This document shows, piece by piece, positions 6,905 to 17,287 of a DNA stretch of 64,000 bases. Below the pieces are notes generated by a model. The model was not told the DNA's origin and did not search any database. It was given only the letters and a program-made list of their open reading frames with translations. The position numbers were made by a program, and so were the translations under genes. Origin of the DNA: CAZCJU01 sp964562175 (GTDB lineage: Bacteria; Bacillota; Clostridia; Oscillospirales; CAG-272); the NCBI GenBank assembly GCA_964562175.1, contig CAZLRV010000010.1, positions 19,594 to 83,593 on the forward strand. Direction: 5' to 3'. Numbering within the stretch: the first letter of the stretch is position 1; every line of letters starts with the position of its first letter.

Positions 6905-9265
6905 ATGTATTCATATAATTGGGACGCAGAAACGGGAGGTCTTCTGCTGAATACTTCCCCACTGACATTCAGCAAAGAACCTCGTCCGGTATATTATAAA
7001 GAACTTGACATTCTCGGGTTTGATAAGTATTGGAATTACGCAAAAGATGACACATATCCGTATATGTGGGCAGAAGCAAACAATTACTTTTACAGGGGGC
7101 GGCTTGTTGCAAAGACAAAAGGAGGCAGTCTGTATACTGCACCTGAAATCATTATTCTTGAGGATGCGGAACCCGACGGGGAGCCGCTCCGCTTCGTTGA
7201 CATACCGGCAATGGTGAGCAAGAACCGTGATTTGATCGAGAAGCTCGCTGCTGATACCATCAAAAAAATCTATAACATTTATATAGATTATGCAGGGAGG
7301 GTAGATGTTTTCTATGTTGCATTCAGCGGCGGTAAAGATAGTATAGTAGCACTTGATCTTGTGCAACGAGCATTGCCGCACAACAGCTTCAAGGTGTTGT
7401 TTGGGGATACTGAAATGGAATTTCCCGACACATACGATATTGTTGACAAAATCCGCAATTATTGTATTCAAGAAGATATCGAATTTTTAAGATCAAAGTG
7501 CGATTTCCCACCTGAGTACACATGGCACAAATTCGGTCCTCCTGCCCAAACAATTCGCTGGTGCTGTAGTGTACATAAAACTGCGCCTCAAGTTATACTT
7601 CTTCGAGAACACATGAATAATCCTCACTTTCGAGGAATGGCCTTTACAGGAGTTCGGGGCGATGAAAGCGTGTCAAGAAGTGAGTACGAAGGAGTCAGTC
7701 AAGGAGAGAAAATCCGAGGACAATATAGTTGTCATCCGATTTTGGAGTGGAACTCGGCAGAATTGTTTGCCTATATTTATGATAGAAATCTTCTGATAAA
7801 TGAAGCATATAAAAAAGGAAACAGTCGAGCGGGTTGTTTAGTTTGTCCGTTAGCAGCATCCAAAAATATGTATTTTAAAGAGCAAGCGTACAACACCGGG
7901 TGCAACGGGCATAGGTCAACGGCAACATTTAACGATATCATCTTGGAAACCACTTCGAAAGAACTCTCAGCTCCGGAAGCTATAAAAGAATATATGGATA
8001 TCGGAGGCTGGAAAGCAAGGCGAAGCGGCAAGGAACTTTCTTTTGCCAAAAGTTATTCAACTGAGGTCTTTGAAAAAGGTATTCTCACAATTCATTTAAC
8101 ACAAAAAAATACTGATTGGAAACAGTGGATAAAAACAATCGGTGATATCTCATTTTTAGAAAATGGAGATGTCGATGTACTTTATCGTGGAAAATTATAT
8201 CACATTGAAATCGAAGAAAATGATAAGGAACTCACAGCAGTTGTAAACATCGGTTCAAATACACAAAAGGATATTTATTTTGCATCGGAACTAAAGACTA
8301 TCTTTAGGAAAACTGCTTATTGCATCGGTTGTAGAGTTTGTGAGGCAAATTGTCCAAATGGATTTATAACCATGAAAAACGGGTGCGTTACTATAGATAA
8401 TCGATGTGTTAAGTGCAAGAAATGTCATGATATATTTCATGGTTGCTTAGTTGCGAACTCGTTACGATTGCCGAAAGGAGATAATAAAATGGGAAGCATA
8501 GATAGATATGGAAATATGGGAATTGAACTCAATTGGGTGAAAGAGTATTTCAAAACAAAAGATGAATTTTGGAATTCCCCACACAGTTTAGGAACGAACA
8601 AGGTTAAATACCTTAAAAGTTTTCTTAATGATAGTGAGATCACCGTGAAAGGTAAGCTTTCCGATTTCGGCAGAGTCATTGATTACATCGGTATAGAAAA
8701 TACAGATGCATGGGCATTGATGCTCTGCAATCTTGCCTATACATCGGAATTTAATTGGTGGGTAAAGAATATCAAATTCTCGATTATATACACTCCAGAC
8801 ACAATTTATGCGATGCTCGATGATGCAATGAGCAAAAATTCAAAATCGCACATTGTTTCCGCATATAAGAATATCTTGATTTCAAATCCACATTTTGGTA
8901 ACGAAATAGGGCTTGGAACTTGCGAATACGAAATTAAAAACGAAAAGCGTTTATGGAACAGTGTGATTAGGCTCGAGTGGAAAACGCCTAATCCTCTCGT
9001 TATCCTCTACAGTCTTTTTAAATTTGCTGAGGCTTGTGGAAATTATCACCAGTTCACGCTCTCTCGGTTGCTGAATCACGATATTGAAAGTGACGGCATC
9101 AGCCCTACCGAGATCTTCGGACTTGATAGGAAGCAGATGGAAAAGCTTCTTAGCGGTCTTTCCATTAACTACCCTGATTTCATCAACGCAAGCTTTACGC
9201 TTGATCTTGATAACATTACGCTAAATTGCGAAAAGACATCGCAAGATGTTTTGAAGCTGTTCTAA
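6905..9265 (+). CDS. brxP: BrxP: PAPS-reductase/DndC-like sulfur-transfer protein with ferredoxin-type 4Fe-4S cluster, BREX type 4
   Basis: The signature protein of type 4 BREX. The PP-loop SGGKDS (residues 141-146) is the ATP-pyrophosphatase motif that activates a substrate by adenylation in PAPS reductases and in DndC. Further family-like cysteines are in RWCCSVHK (220-221) and CLVCP (311, 314). After this domain comes a dense cysteine cluster, CIGCRVCEANC (473-483) and CVKCKKC (501-507) plus C514, the spacing of a ferredoxin-type iron-sulfur domain. The 786-aa length exceeds a bare PAPS-reductase domain; the last 250 residues are unassigned. The ATG at 6905 follows GAGGAGGGG. By analogy with DndC it probably inserts or relays sulfur for a DNA mark. 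The substrate is inferred, not shown. Confidence 0.88.
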   Translation: MYSYNWDAETGGLLLNTSPLTFSKEPRPVYYKELDILGFDKYWNYAKDDTYPYMWAEANNYFYRGRLVAKTKGGSLYTAPEIIILEDAEPDGEPLRFVDIPAMVSKNRDLIEKLAADTIKKIYNIYIDYAGRVDVFYVAFSGGKDSIVALDLVQRALPHNSFKVLFGDTEMEFPDTYDIVDKIRNYCIQEDIEFLRSKCDFPPEYTWHKFGPPAQTIRWCCSVHKTAPQVILLREHMNNPHFRGMAFTGVRGDESVSRSEYEGVSQGEKIRGQYSCHPILEWNSAELFAYIYDRNLLINEAYKKGNSRAGCLVCPLAASKNMYFKEQAYNTGCNGHRSTATFNDIILETTSKELSAPEAIKEYMDIGGWKARRSGKELSFAKSYSTEVFEKGILTIHLTQKNTDWKQWIKTIGDISFLENGDVDVLYRGKLYHIEIEENDKELTAVVNIGSNTQKDIYFASELKTIFRKTAYCIGCRVCEANCPNGFITMKNGCVTIDNRCVKCKKCHDIFHGCLVANSLRLPKGDNKMGSIDRYGNMGIELNWVKEYFKTKDEFWNSPHSLGTNKVKYLKSFLNDSEITVKGKLSDFGRVIDYIGIENTDAWALMLCNLAYTSEFNWWVKNIKFSIIYTPDTIYAMLDDAMSKNSKSHIVSAYKNILISNPHFGNEIGLGTCEYEIKNEKRLWNSVIRLEWKTPNPLVILYSLFKFAEACGNYHQFTLSRLLNHDIESDGISPTEIFGLDRKQMEKLLSGLSINYPDFINASFTLDLDNITLNCEKTSQDVLKLF

Positions 9266-9278
9266 GGAGAAATATGCA

Positions 9279-12200
9279 ATGCCAATGTTAGAGAAATATC
9301 GAGATTATTTTGATATCGATCCTGATTATTTTCCTGCCGTAAACGAAGCAGTTATTACAAAGAATCCGAATGTGTGGAAGAAGTTTTTCCCGCACGAAAC
9401 CTTTATTAAGCTCATCAAGAACACTGTCAGTGTACTTGAACGCAGACAAAAACAATGTTTGTGGGTCGAGGGTGCTTATGGTACCGGTAAATCTCATGCG
9501 GTTCACACGCTGAAAAAGCTTTTGGATTCGGACGATGCGGACACCCGCGAGTATTTTAAAAAATATGATCTTGATAATGACCTGCTCAATCGGTTTCAAG
9601 CAGTCAAATCCGGCGCTCGCATTCTTACCGTTCACCGCTATGGTTCCGCTACCATCCATGGTGATCACAATCTCGTATTCGCAGTTCAGGAAAGCATAGA
9701 AAAAGCTCTTATCGATGCCGGCATTGAGAATAAGGGTGGCAACGCTCTGAAAAATGCCGCAATCGCTTGGCTTTCCGATAAGGATAACAAAAGCTACTTC
9801 AACGGACTTATCACCGGCACATATTCAGATATATTCGGCGGAGATAATGTTGATATGGTTATCGAAAAGCTTCGCACATTTTCCGGCGATGCATTGGCAA
9901 AAGCTATGGATAACATCTTCAGAGTCGCTGACGAGCGTCAAATAAAGGCATTGTCTTTGAGTGTTACCGACCTCTGTAATTGGATCCGTGAGGTAATAAA
10001 AGCCAATAGCCTGAAGGCTATTGTGTTTATCTGGGATGAATTCACCGAGTACTTTTATAACAATACTCGTAATCTGACAGGCTTCCAAGAACTGTGCGAA
10101 ATCAGTGAAACAGATCCCTTCTATTTTGTATTGGTGACACATGTTACGCAGGGTTTATTCCATGAACACGATCGTGATTTTATTAAGTTGAACGGACGCT
10201 TCGTCAGCCCGCATAGCTTAATTAGTCTGCCTGAAAACATTGCATTTCAGCTCATGGGTGCGGCAATGGAGAAAAACCAAGATCCTGCCGTAGCAGAAGA
10301 TTGGGAGATCGCCTTGGGAGATTTAACCGACAGGACTCAAAATTCTCGAAAGCAGGTTAAATCAGTTGCCCGTATTACGGACAAAGAAATGACGGATATT
10401 CTCCCGATACACCCCTATGCGGCATTGCTTTTGAAGCATATATCATCTGCATTTGATTCCAATCAACGCAGCATGTTCGATTTCATAAAAAATGATCGTG
10501 ACGACGAGATCAAGGGCTTTCGGTGGTTTATTGACACTTTCGGTCCGGAGGACGACAATCCTCTGCTTTCCGTCGATATGCTATGGGAATTCTTCTACGA
10601 CAAGGGCAAAGAATATCTTGCGCATGATATCCGTTCGATTCTTGACTACTATAACCGAACCGGTAATCAAAGGTTGGATTCCGACCAAAAGCGCGTGTTA
10701 AAGACCGTTCTGCTGTTGCAAGCTATTTCTCAATATGCGGGTGATTCGGTAGAACTGTTTATTCCCAACGAAAAGAATCTCAATAATGCGTTTGAGGGCA
10801 CGGATATGGAGGGTTCAGCAGCTCGTTGTGCAGATCAGCTTGTCCGTGATAAGATTCTGTTTTCCAAATCTTTGGGCGGTGGCAAATTCCAGTACGCCGC
10901 TTATAACAATGAGGGAGAAATTGATGTTACGCCTTTTGAGGAGCAGATCGATAAAAAGAGTACATCTGCTTTGATCATTGAAGAACTTGCAGACAGAACC
11001 AGAATCGTTGACGCAATTACTTTGGGCGGGGCGTTGAAGCTTCGTTACGAGCTACGTTATGTATCGTCATCTGATTTTGATTCTGCGATCAAGCAGCTTC
11101 GTAATACCGAAGATAAATATGACAACAAAATCGTTGCGGTCGTTTGCTTTGCAAAGGATGATGCCGAGAGTGTTGTTATTGGCAAAAAGATCAGAGATGC
11201 GCTTGCCGATGGTTCCTATCACATGATCTTTATCGATGCATCCCGAACACCACTCGGAGCTGATGGATATAGTACATACCGTCATGATATGGCTTTGTCC
11301 ATGTCTCAGCAAGGCAAAGACGGAGCGCTGGCAACACAGTATGCAAATAACGCCAAAGATTCCCTGAAGAAATGGAAAAACAGAATTACAGCCGGCGAAT
11401 TTATTATTCACACTGCGGATAAACGTGACGGAGAGCGTGCTACCTCTCTCGATGCGCTGTACACAATTCTTGCCGAAGTGAATAAGAAAAAGTTTCCCGG
11501 ATGCCTTGAAGGTGCGTACAATGTTATTGCAAATATGTATACGCCGAATAATCTTAAGCAGGGTGTTGAGTGTGCATTTAACGAAAAAACCGCAGGTACT
11601 TTTCTTTCCGGAAGTCCCGCAACAAAGCTTGAAACCGCACTGGAAGGTGCATGGAAGGTAGCAGAATACTGGAAGATAAAGCCACACCTTTTGATTTCCA
11701 AAATCAAGCTTTGTGTTGATGAAATTGTAACCGATGGGTTTAACAATGGCGGTCGTGTATCTATTAAGAAGATCTACGATGTACTGAAAACCGCTCCTTA
11801 CGGATTTATGCCCTGCAATCTCACTGCATTTATTCTGGGATTTGTTCTCAAGGAGTATGCGACCGGTACGTACAGTTGGAGCGACGGCTTGACAAATGAT
11901 GTTCTGAATGTGGTCAAGCTGAAGGAGATGATCGATGAGGTCATCCGACTTGAGATCACGCCTAATCCTCGCTACAAAGACAAATACATCGTTGCTATGA
12001 CTCAGGAAGAAAAAGCTTTTAATGAAATTACTTCGACCGCATTCGGGATCCCTCTCAACATATGTACCTCCGTACCGAACACAAGAGAACGGATTCGCGG
12101 AAAAATGAAGGAATACTCATTCCCGATCTGGACAATCAAATATATCTTGGATTCGGTCGTAACAAAAACCGATAAAGCCGTATTAAGTGAAATTATAGAC

Positions 12201-13481
12201 CTTTTCTGCGGAATTGCAAATAGCAATAACATGGGATCATCTAAGACCGACAGCGATATAGCCATGTCGATCGGAAAGCTTTCACTCGACAATATTGATG
12301 CGGCATCCGATTTGAAGAATATTCTGACAAAAGAAAATTGCACAAATGGCATGATACGATACATTGCGTCTTTTGACAATGGGTCGTTGGTTAATTTGTC
12401 TGAGGAGATCGGCGACGGTGGTCAATATATCAATGTATTACGCAAGAAATTTGATGCGGATGCCGCGACTTGGGTGTGGAATGTCGAAACCGTGCAGCAG
12501 AAGATTTGCGAGGTGATATTAGAATATGCTACTATTGTCGAGAGCAATAAAGTTATCTCCAAGAACATCTCCTATGATGCAACTATTAGAGAATGGTGTG
12601 ATAAATGTGGATATATTCGCATTTCTTATGCCGCCGCAAAAAACTATCTGGATGAGCTTGGTCCTTTCCTGAGCCTTCTGCATAGCATGAAAAAAACCGG
12701 AACTTTGCCGGATTCTCAGAAAAAAGCCTTTTTGGAGTTGCTTGAAGCAAACGCCGAGTTATTCCGTGACTTTTACAATAATCAAGTCAAAATGTTTAAG
12801 CGAGTGTGCGGATATTATTTGGACAAGCTATCCGACGAAGAAATAAAAGAAGTTTTCAGCACAATTCCCTCCGGCTCCTTTACTTACGAAAAAGCTGACT
12901 ACCTAAACACCGTTGAAAGTAAAGTGAAGTCCTACAAGGAGGGACGAAAGAGCACGAAGCTGAAGAAGTTCTGGAAGGATAAGACAGGCACCGATTCGCC
13001 GCGTGAATGGTCCGAAAAGCATGAAATGCCGATACTTTGTTTAATTCCCGACGATGAAGTAGCAAAAGCAAGAACGGCTTTCGGTGCAGTTAACCGTACA
13101 AAGCCTGACGAGGCATCCATAGACAAAGCAAATGAGTATTTTGCTTCCGCAAAATTCTTCGACTTGCTTGATGATGAAGCAGCACTCGACAGAGCGTTCA
13201 GAAACGGTGTCATAAAGAACTACTCGGTTATGCTTACAGACATACCGGCTGTAAAGGAATATCTTAATTCTCACATTGAAGCGGAGCCTTTTGATTGGTT
13301 CGGTCTTCCGGAAATCGAAAAGAAATTACACATGATGGCAGAAGCCAACTACAATCAAGGCGGTTGCGAGCGTGCATTGGCAAAAATCGATGAAATGGAT
13401 ATTGCCGATGTTAAGAAATATCTAAAGGATTTGATCAAGGATAATATGATCGTCGGCATGGAGATCATCAAAGAAAACTAA
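9279..13481 (+). CDS. brxC: BrxC/PglY-type large ATPase of the BREX system
   Basis: A 1400-aa P-loop protein and one of the BREX core components. Walker A is GAYGTGKS (residues 65-72) and a Walker B-like AIVFIWDE lies at 247-254, giving an AAA+/STAND-like ATPase domain in the N-terminal third. The remaining 900 or so residues are probably helical and lack motifs I can name. The size matches BrxC/PglY proteins, which are usually 1100-1400 aa. The start ATG has TAAGGAG 11 bases upstream; a second ATG two codons later is possible. It is 13 bp from brxP and 11 bp from pglZ. The ATPase is required for BREX function in studied systems, although its exact step is unresolved. Confidence 0.87.
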   Translation: MPMLEKYRDYFDIDPDYFPAVNEAVITKNPNVWKKFFPHETFIKLIKNTVSVLERRQKQCLWVEGAYGTGKSHAVHTLKKLLDSDDADTREYFKKYDLDNDLLNRFQAVKSGARILTVHRYGSATIHGDHNLVFAVQESIEKALIDAGIENKGGNALKNAAIAWLSDKDNKSYFNGLITGTYSDIFGGDNVDMVIEKLRTFSGDALAKAMDNIFRVADERQIKALSLSVTDLCNWIREVIKANSLKAIVFIWDEFTEYFYNNTRNLTGFQELCEISETDPFYFVLVTHVTQGLFHEHDRDFIKLNGRFVSPHSLISLPENIAFQLMGAAMEKNQDPAVAEDWEIALGDLTDRTQNSRKQVKSVARITDKEMTDILPIHPYAALLLKHISSAFDSNQRSMFDFIKNDRDDEIKGFRWFIDTFGPEDDNPLLSVDMLWEFFYDKGKEYLAHDIRSILDYYNRTGNQRLDSDQKRVLKTVLLLQAISQYAGDSVELFIPNEKNLNNAFEGTDMEGSAARCADQLVRDKILFSKSLGGGKFQYAAYNNEGEIDVTPFEEQIDKKSTSALIIEELADRTRIVDAITLGGALKLRYELRYVSSSDFDSAIKQLRNTEDKYDNKIVAVVCFAKDDAESVVIGKKIRDALADGSYHMIFIDASRTPLGADGYSTYRHDMALSMSQQGKDGALATQYANNAKDSLKKWKNRITAGEFIIHTADKRDGERATSLDALYTILAEVNKKKFPGCLEGAYNVIANMYTPNNLKQGVECAFNEKTAGTFLSGSPATKLETALEGAWKVAEYWKIKPHLLISKIKLCVDEIVTDGFNNGGRVSIKKIYDVLKTAPYGFMPCNLTAFILGFVLKEYATGTYSWSDGLTNDVLNVVKLKEMIDEVIRLEITPNPRYKDKYIVAMTQEEKAFNEITSTAFGIPLNICTSVPNTRERIRGKMKEYSFPIWTIKYILDSVVTKTDKAVLSEIIDLFCGIANSNNMGSSKTDSDIAMSIGKLSLDNIDAASDLKNILTKENCTNGMIRYIASFDNGSLVNLSEEIGDGGQYINVLRKKFDADAATWVWNVETVQQKICEVILEYATIVESNKVISKNISYDATIREWCDKCGYIRISYAAAKNYLDELGPFLSLLHSMKKTGTLPDSQKKAFLELLEANAELFRDFYNNQVKMFKRVCGYYLDKLSDEEIKEVFSTIPSGSFTYEKADYLNTVESKVKSYKEGRKSTKLKKFWKDKTGTDSPREWSEKHEMPILCLIPDDEVAKARTAFGAVNRTKPDEASIDKANEYFASAKFFDLLDDEAALDRAFRNGVIKNYSVMLTDIPAVKEYLNSHIEAEPFDWFGLPEIEKKLHMMAEANYNQGGCERALAKIDEMDIADVKKYLKDLIKDNMIVGMEIIKEN

Positions 13482-13492
13482 GGAGGTACGAT

Positions 13493-15823
13493 ATGACCAC
13501 CGATGAAGTTATAAAAAAGATAGATCGCTATCTGAGGAAGGATGATGTCGGATCTATTATAGTTGATGTACAAAACAAGACCGATATGGAGATAATTGTT
13601 ACTCATTATCAATTACCTCAATACACCTTCATATATGCATCAGATCCTGAAATCTGTAATTATGACGAGTTCCCGACAATTGATAGGCTTCTTGAAAGAA
13701 TTGCTAATGAGACTGACAGCTTTTTCATTAAAGAGCTTTCTACCTTTTATATGCTGAAAGGTGAAAAAGAGCTGTCTCGGGAATTAAAGGAGCTTCTGTC
13801 TATGAATATCGCCGGTCATGTTGTATTTCTTACTTATCAATGCAAAAATTATCTTCAAGCACTTATCAAAAGCGATAAACGTCTGCAGGGACGAGTTTGT
13901 ATTATTGACGGACAACAGTGTCTACGTCCAAAGCTTGTATTTACGATTGGCGGAGTTCGATCTTTGGGCAACGGCAAGACGGTCAAGGGGTTGCATAGCC
14001 TTGCCGGTGCCATTGAATGCGAGTCGGCAGACACGATCTATGTTGAAACAAAAAAGCTCAAGGCAAATTTTCCTTTATCACTATACACTGTTTTTGAACG
14101 ACACAGTCCTTATGATATCTTGTGTGATTTAGACGAATTAACTTCCGTTCTTGACCGTAATGCCGGTTCGGAGGAAGAATGGGAGTACGCTCTTGCTGAG
14201 TTTCAGACATTTCACTCATGGAGTGATTTTCTAACTGACAAGTTTGGAAGCGTTCAAAGCCTTGGCAGTGCCATTTCAAACTATAAATTAAATTCTAACG
14301 ATAAAACTTGGTGTTGGCTTTACTTTATTGGCTTGAAATTATTTGGCGCGACTAATGACCGATACATGAACAACGCAGTATCTAAGGCTTTGTCGCCTTC
14401 TGATTTTGTACGTGGCATATATCGAGGCATTTTAGAATTAGAGATAAACGACGATTCGTTTGAGACAGTATACGAAAGAAGAAAGGCATTATTGAATGCA
14501 CTGGGTAATCCGATAAACGAGACCATCGATTTTTGCAAAATTGTACTCAGCAAAGGAAAGAATGCAATATGTTATCTTACTGACAATTCCATTCAGGAGA
14601 AGGAACTCGTATTTGAACTGCTTGAAAAATATGGAACGGATTATACAAAAGCAGAAATCCTCTCAATATTGAGGAAAGTATATCCGGCATTGTATTCATA
14701 TTTACAGCCGTTTAGATTTAAAAATGAGCTTTTGGATGGTTATTTTCAGGACTATAAGTATCAGAAGGTGATTAACAAAATCTTTCCGGAGTTTATGGCA
14801 CTCGTTGAACAACAAGCAGTTACCAGGGACTACAATGTACTGCTTCCGCCTCGAAGTGCGTTGGTGGAAAATATTGACACAGCAAATACACAAACATATT
14901 TTACCGATGCAATGGGTGTGGAATTTCTTGGATTTATCATGGATAAATGCAAAGAACTGCAGCTAATGGCTAAGGTATCTGTGTGTAGAAGTGAATTACC
15001 GTCGATTACAAGCCGCAATAAGGATTTTTGGGAGGAGCTTTCCAACGCAAGTTATCCGATCATCACTGTTGATAAGCTTGATAAGATCAAACATCACGGA
15101 GAAGATGGATTTGACTACAGTCGCAAAGACAGAAAACTTCCGATCCATTTGATAAGAGAGCTTGAAATAATTGACGATCTTCTCAAAAAAATTAAGTCAG
15201 ACCTTGCATCGGGTAAGTATGCTAAAGGGATACTCATCTCAGATCATGGAGCGAGCAGGCTCGCAGTGATCCACGAAACCGAAAATCTTTGGGAGATGGG
15301 CTCCGCCGGAAAACATTCCGGAAGATGTTGTCCCAAAAGCGAGATCGACACAAGACCGAATAGTGCTGCCGATGCGGATGATTTCTGGGCATTGGCAAAC
15401 TATGATCGTTTTAAAGGCAGTAGGAAAGCAAACGTTGAGGTTCACGGTGGTGCGACCTTAGAGGAAGTCGTAGTTCCGATCATTGAAATCACATACTTGA
15501 ACAATTCCATTGAGGTTAAACTAATGCCGCTTGATGCTCCGGCAAGTTTCGTTGGAGCGCCGAAAATCAGCGTAAGTTTCCGAAAAAAGGCAGCCATTAA
15601 GATTTTCGCTACACGTAAATTGATGGATGTGTGCATTGAGATCGATGGTCATACATATGATGCCGAGCCTATAGACGATAATTTCTATGTAGTAAAGGAA
15701 ATGCCGGAGATCCGCAAAGCAAAGCAATATGCTGTTGATGTATACGCTTGCGGAAACAAGATTGCCGATTCTTTACCGCTGGTCGTTGAGAAAGAAAGCG
15801 GAAGCGAAAACAGCATACTCTAA
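13493..15823 (+). CDS. pglZ: PglZ: alkaline-phosphatase-superfamily protein of the BREX system
   Basis: PglZ is present in all described BREX types and has an alkaline-phosphatase-like fold. The 776-aa product carries the family signature LISDHGASRL around residues 581-590 (S583-D584-H585-G586), matching the metal-binding D-H-G of the superfamily. A further possible ligand region is VEVHGGATLEEVVVP about 65 residues later, also typical of PglZ. The N-terminal half has no named domain. The ATG follows TAAGGAGG by six bases. The frame is complete and the catalytic-region residues look intact. Confidence 0.88.
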   Translation: MTTDEVIKKIDRYLRKDDVGSIIVDVQNKTDMEIIVTHYQLPQYTFIYASDPEICNYDEFPTIDRLLERIANETDSFFIKELSTFYMLKGEKELSRELKELLSMNIAGHVVFLTYQCKNYLQALIKSDKRLQGRVCIIDGQQCLRPKLVFTIGGVRSLGNGKTVKGLHSLAGAIECESADTIYVETKKLKANFPLSLYTVFERHSPYDILCDLDELTSVLDRNAGSEEEWEYALAEFQTFHSWSDFLTDKFGSVQSLGSAISNYKLNSNDKTWCWLYFIGLKLFGATNDRYMNNAVSKALSPSDFVRGIYRGILELEINDDSFETVYERRKALLNALGNPINETIDFCKIVLSKGKNAICYLTDNSIQEKELVFELLEKYGTDYTKAEILSILRKVYPALYSYLQPFRFKNELLDGYFQDYKYQKVINKIFPEFMALVEQQAVTRDYNVLLPPRSALVENIDTANTQTYFTDAMGVEFLGFIMDKCKELQLMAKVSVCRSELPSITSRNKDFWEELSNASYPIITVDKLDKIKHHGEDGFDYSRKDRKLPIHLIRELEIIDDLLKKIKSDLASGKYAKGILISDHGASRLAVIHETENLWEMGSAGKHSGRCCPKSEIDTRPNSAADADDFWALANYDRFKGSRKANVEVHGGATLEEVVVPIIEITYLNNSIEVKLMPLDAPASFVGAPKISVSFRKKAAIKIFATRKLMDVCIEIDGHTYDAEPIDDNFYVVKEMPEIRKAKQYAVDVYACGNKIADSLPLVVEKESGSENSIL

Positions 15824-15835
15824 GGAGGAATAGCC

Positions 15836-17287
15836 GTGATTGAAAAATTGAGAAATTGTTTTGATGATATGGTTGTCTACAAAGACTTAAAGAAAAGTAA
15901 TTTTTTCTCGGCTTTAGGACTGCCTTCGTTTTTGAGAGATTGGTTGATAAAGAAATTTTCCGATGATGATGGCAATCTTGACGTTGAGAAGCTTACCGAC
16001 TTTATCCGTACATATCTTCCGAATAAGGAAGAATGGATAAGTATTAAAGACAGGATCATCAACGACAACGAGAGGGTGAAGCTTCTCACAAGAATATCTG
16101 TTGATATTAGCATTAAAACGGGTGAAGTCGCATTTTCACTTCCCAATTTTGGGCTGACAAACAAGGAAACAATGATTGACAATTCCACCTGGGAGCAATA
16201 TAGAGGTGAGCTTGCAAGCGGTCAAGAAATATGGGGAGTTATTGAGTTGGGTTATCGTCCGCCCGATGATACGGTGAAGCCTAAGATCCCGGGCAAGATC
16301 AAGCTTATCGGATTTACCAATTTTTGCCCATACACAATTGATTTAGACTACTATAAAGATGTCCGAAATGAATTTACCACTTCCGAGTGGATCGATGTGC
16401 TTCTCGGTGCAATTGATTACAATGCATCGGGGTATGAAAACGAAGAACAAAAGCTTGCTATGCTGACGAGAATTCTGCCCTTTGCCGAGAAACGCCTTAA
16501 CCTAATAGAGCTTGCACCCAAAGGAACGGGAAAATCCTATGTTTTCGGTCATGTTAGTAAATACGGACTCCTCACCGACGGAGGAAAAGTAACACGTGCA
16601 AAAATGTTCTATGATGTTGCGCGAAAAACTCCCGGCTTTATTTCCGGGAACGATTTTGTTGCCATTGACGAGGTGAAACTTGTTCAATTTGGCGATGTCA
16701 ATGAGATGCGCTCCATTATGCAAGGATATATGGAGTACGGTCAATTCAACATTGGAGGATATGAAGGAAAATCTGATGCAGGTGTAATATTCCTCGGCAA
16801 TATTGCTCAGGATAATATGGATGAGTACCGGAATATGTTCTCGGAGCTTCCTCCCCTATTTCAGGAAAGTGCATTGGTAGATAGAATACACGGCTTTATA
16901 AAAGGCTGGGATATTCCCAGGATGAACGATGATCTCAAGCTCTCCGGCTGGGCGTTAAATTCGGAATATTTTTGCACGATCCTGCATGAGCTACGTAGCG
17001 ATATTTCTTACCGAACTATTGTTGATAGGGTGATTGAAGTCCCCGACAAGGCAGATACTCGTGATACCGAGGCGATAAAAAGAATCGCCACTGGTTATTT
17101 AAAGCTTTTGTTTCCCAATGTGAGAAGCGTGTACGATATAAAACCCAAAACATTCCAACAATATTGCCTTCGTCCGGCGGTGCGTATGAGAAAGATCATT
17201 AAAAGGCAGCTTGGTATTTTGGACAAAGAATTCAAAGGTAAGGATGTTCCATCTTTCGCGTTAAAGGAGATAACGGATGAAGAGTAA
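15836..17287 (+). CDS. brxL: Short BrxL (Lon-like AAA+ protein without an evident protease domain)
   Basis: A 483-aa BREX protein beginning at a GTG placed 6 bases after TAAGGAGG. The AAA+ core shows Walker A APKGTGKS (227-234) and Walker B with D278-E279. In type 1 BREX, BrxL is about 680 aa and has a C-terminal Lon-like domain. Here the protein ends about 205 residues after Walker B in a segment KLLFPNVRS...YCLRPAVRMR. I see no second, Lon-type domain with a Ser-Lys dyad. It most likely represents the shorter BrxL subfamily of type 4 loci rather than a broken gene, since the frame is clean and the next gene overlaps its end by 11 bp. BrxL proteins are thought to form DNA-binding ATPase rings. 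Confidence 0.83.
   Translation: MIEKLRNCFDDMVVYKDLKKSNFFSALGLPSFLRDWLIKKFSDDDGNLDVEKLTDFIRTYLPNKEEWISIKDRIINDNERVKLLTRISVDISIKTGEVAFSLPNFGLTNKETMIDNSTWEQYRGELASGQEIWGVIELGYRPPDDTVKPKIPGKIKLIGFTNFCPYTIDLDYYKDVRNEFTTSEWIDVLLGAIDYNASGYENEEQKLAMLTRILPFAEKRLNLIELAPKGTGKSYVFGHVSKYGLLTDGGKVTRAKMFYDVARKTPGFISGNDFVAIDEVKLVQFGDVNEMRSIMQGYMEYGQFNIGGYEGKSDAGVIFLGNIAQDNMDEYRNMFSELPPLFQESALVDRIHGFIKGWDIPRMNDDLKLSGWALNSEYFCTILHELRSDISYRTIVDRVIEVPDKADTRDTEAIKRIATGYLKLLFPNVRSVYDIKPKTFQQYCLRPAVRMRKIIKRQLGILDKEFKGKDVPSFALKEITDEE

Noticed and set aside
6905..9265. BrxP as an assimilatory PAPS reductase
   Set aside because: No sulfate-activation or sulfite-reductase genes are near, the protein is much longer, and it sits in an operon with BREX core genes.
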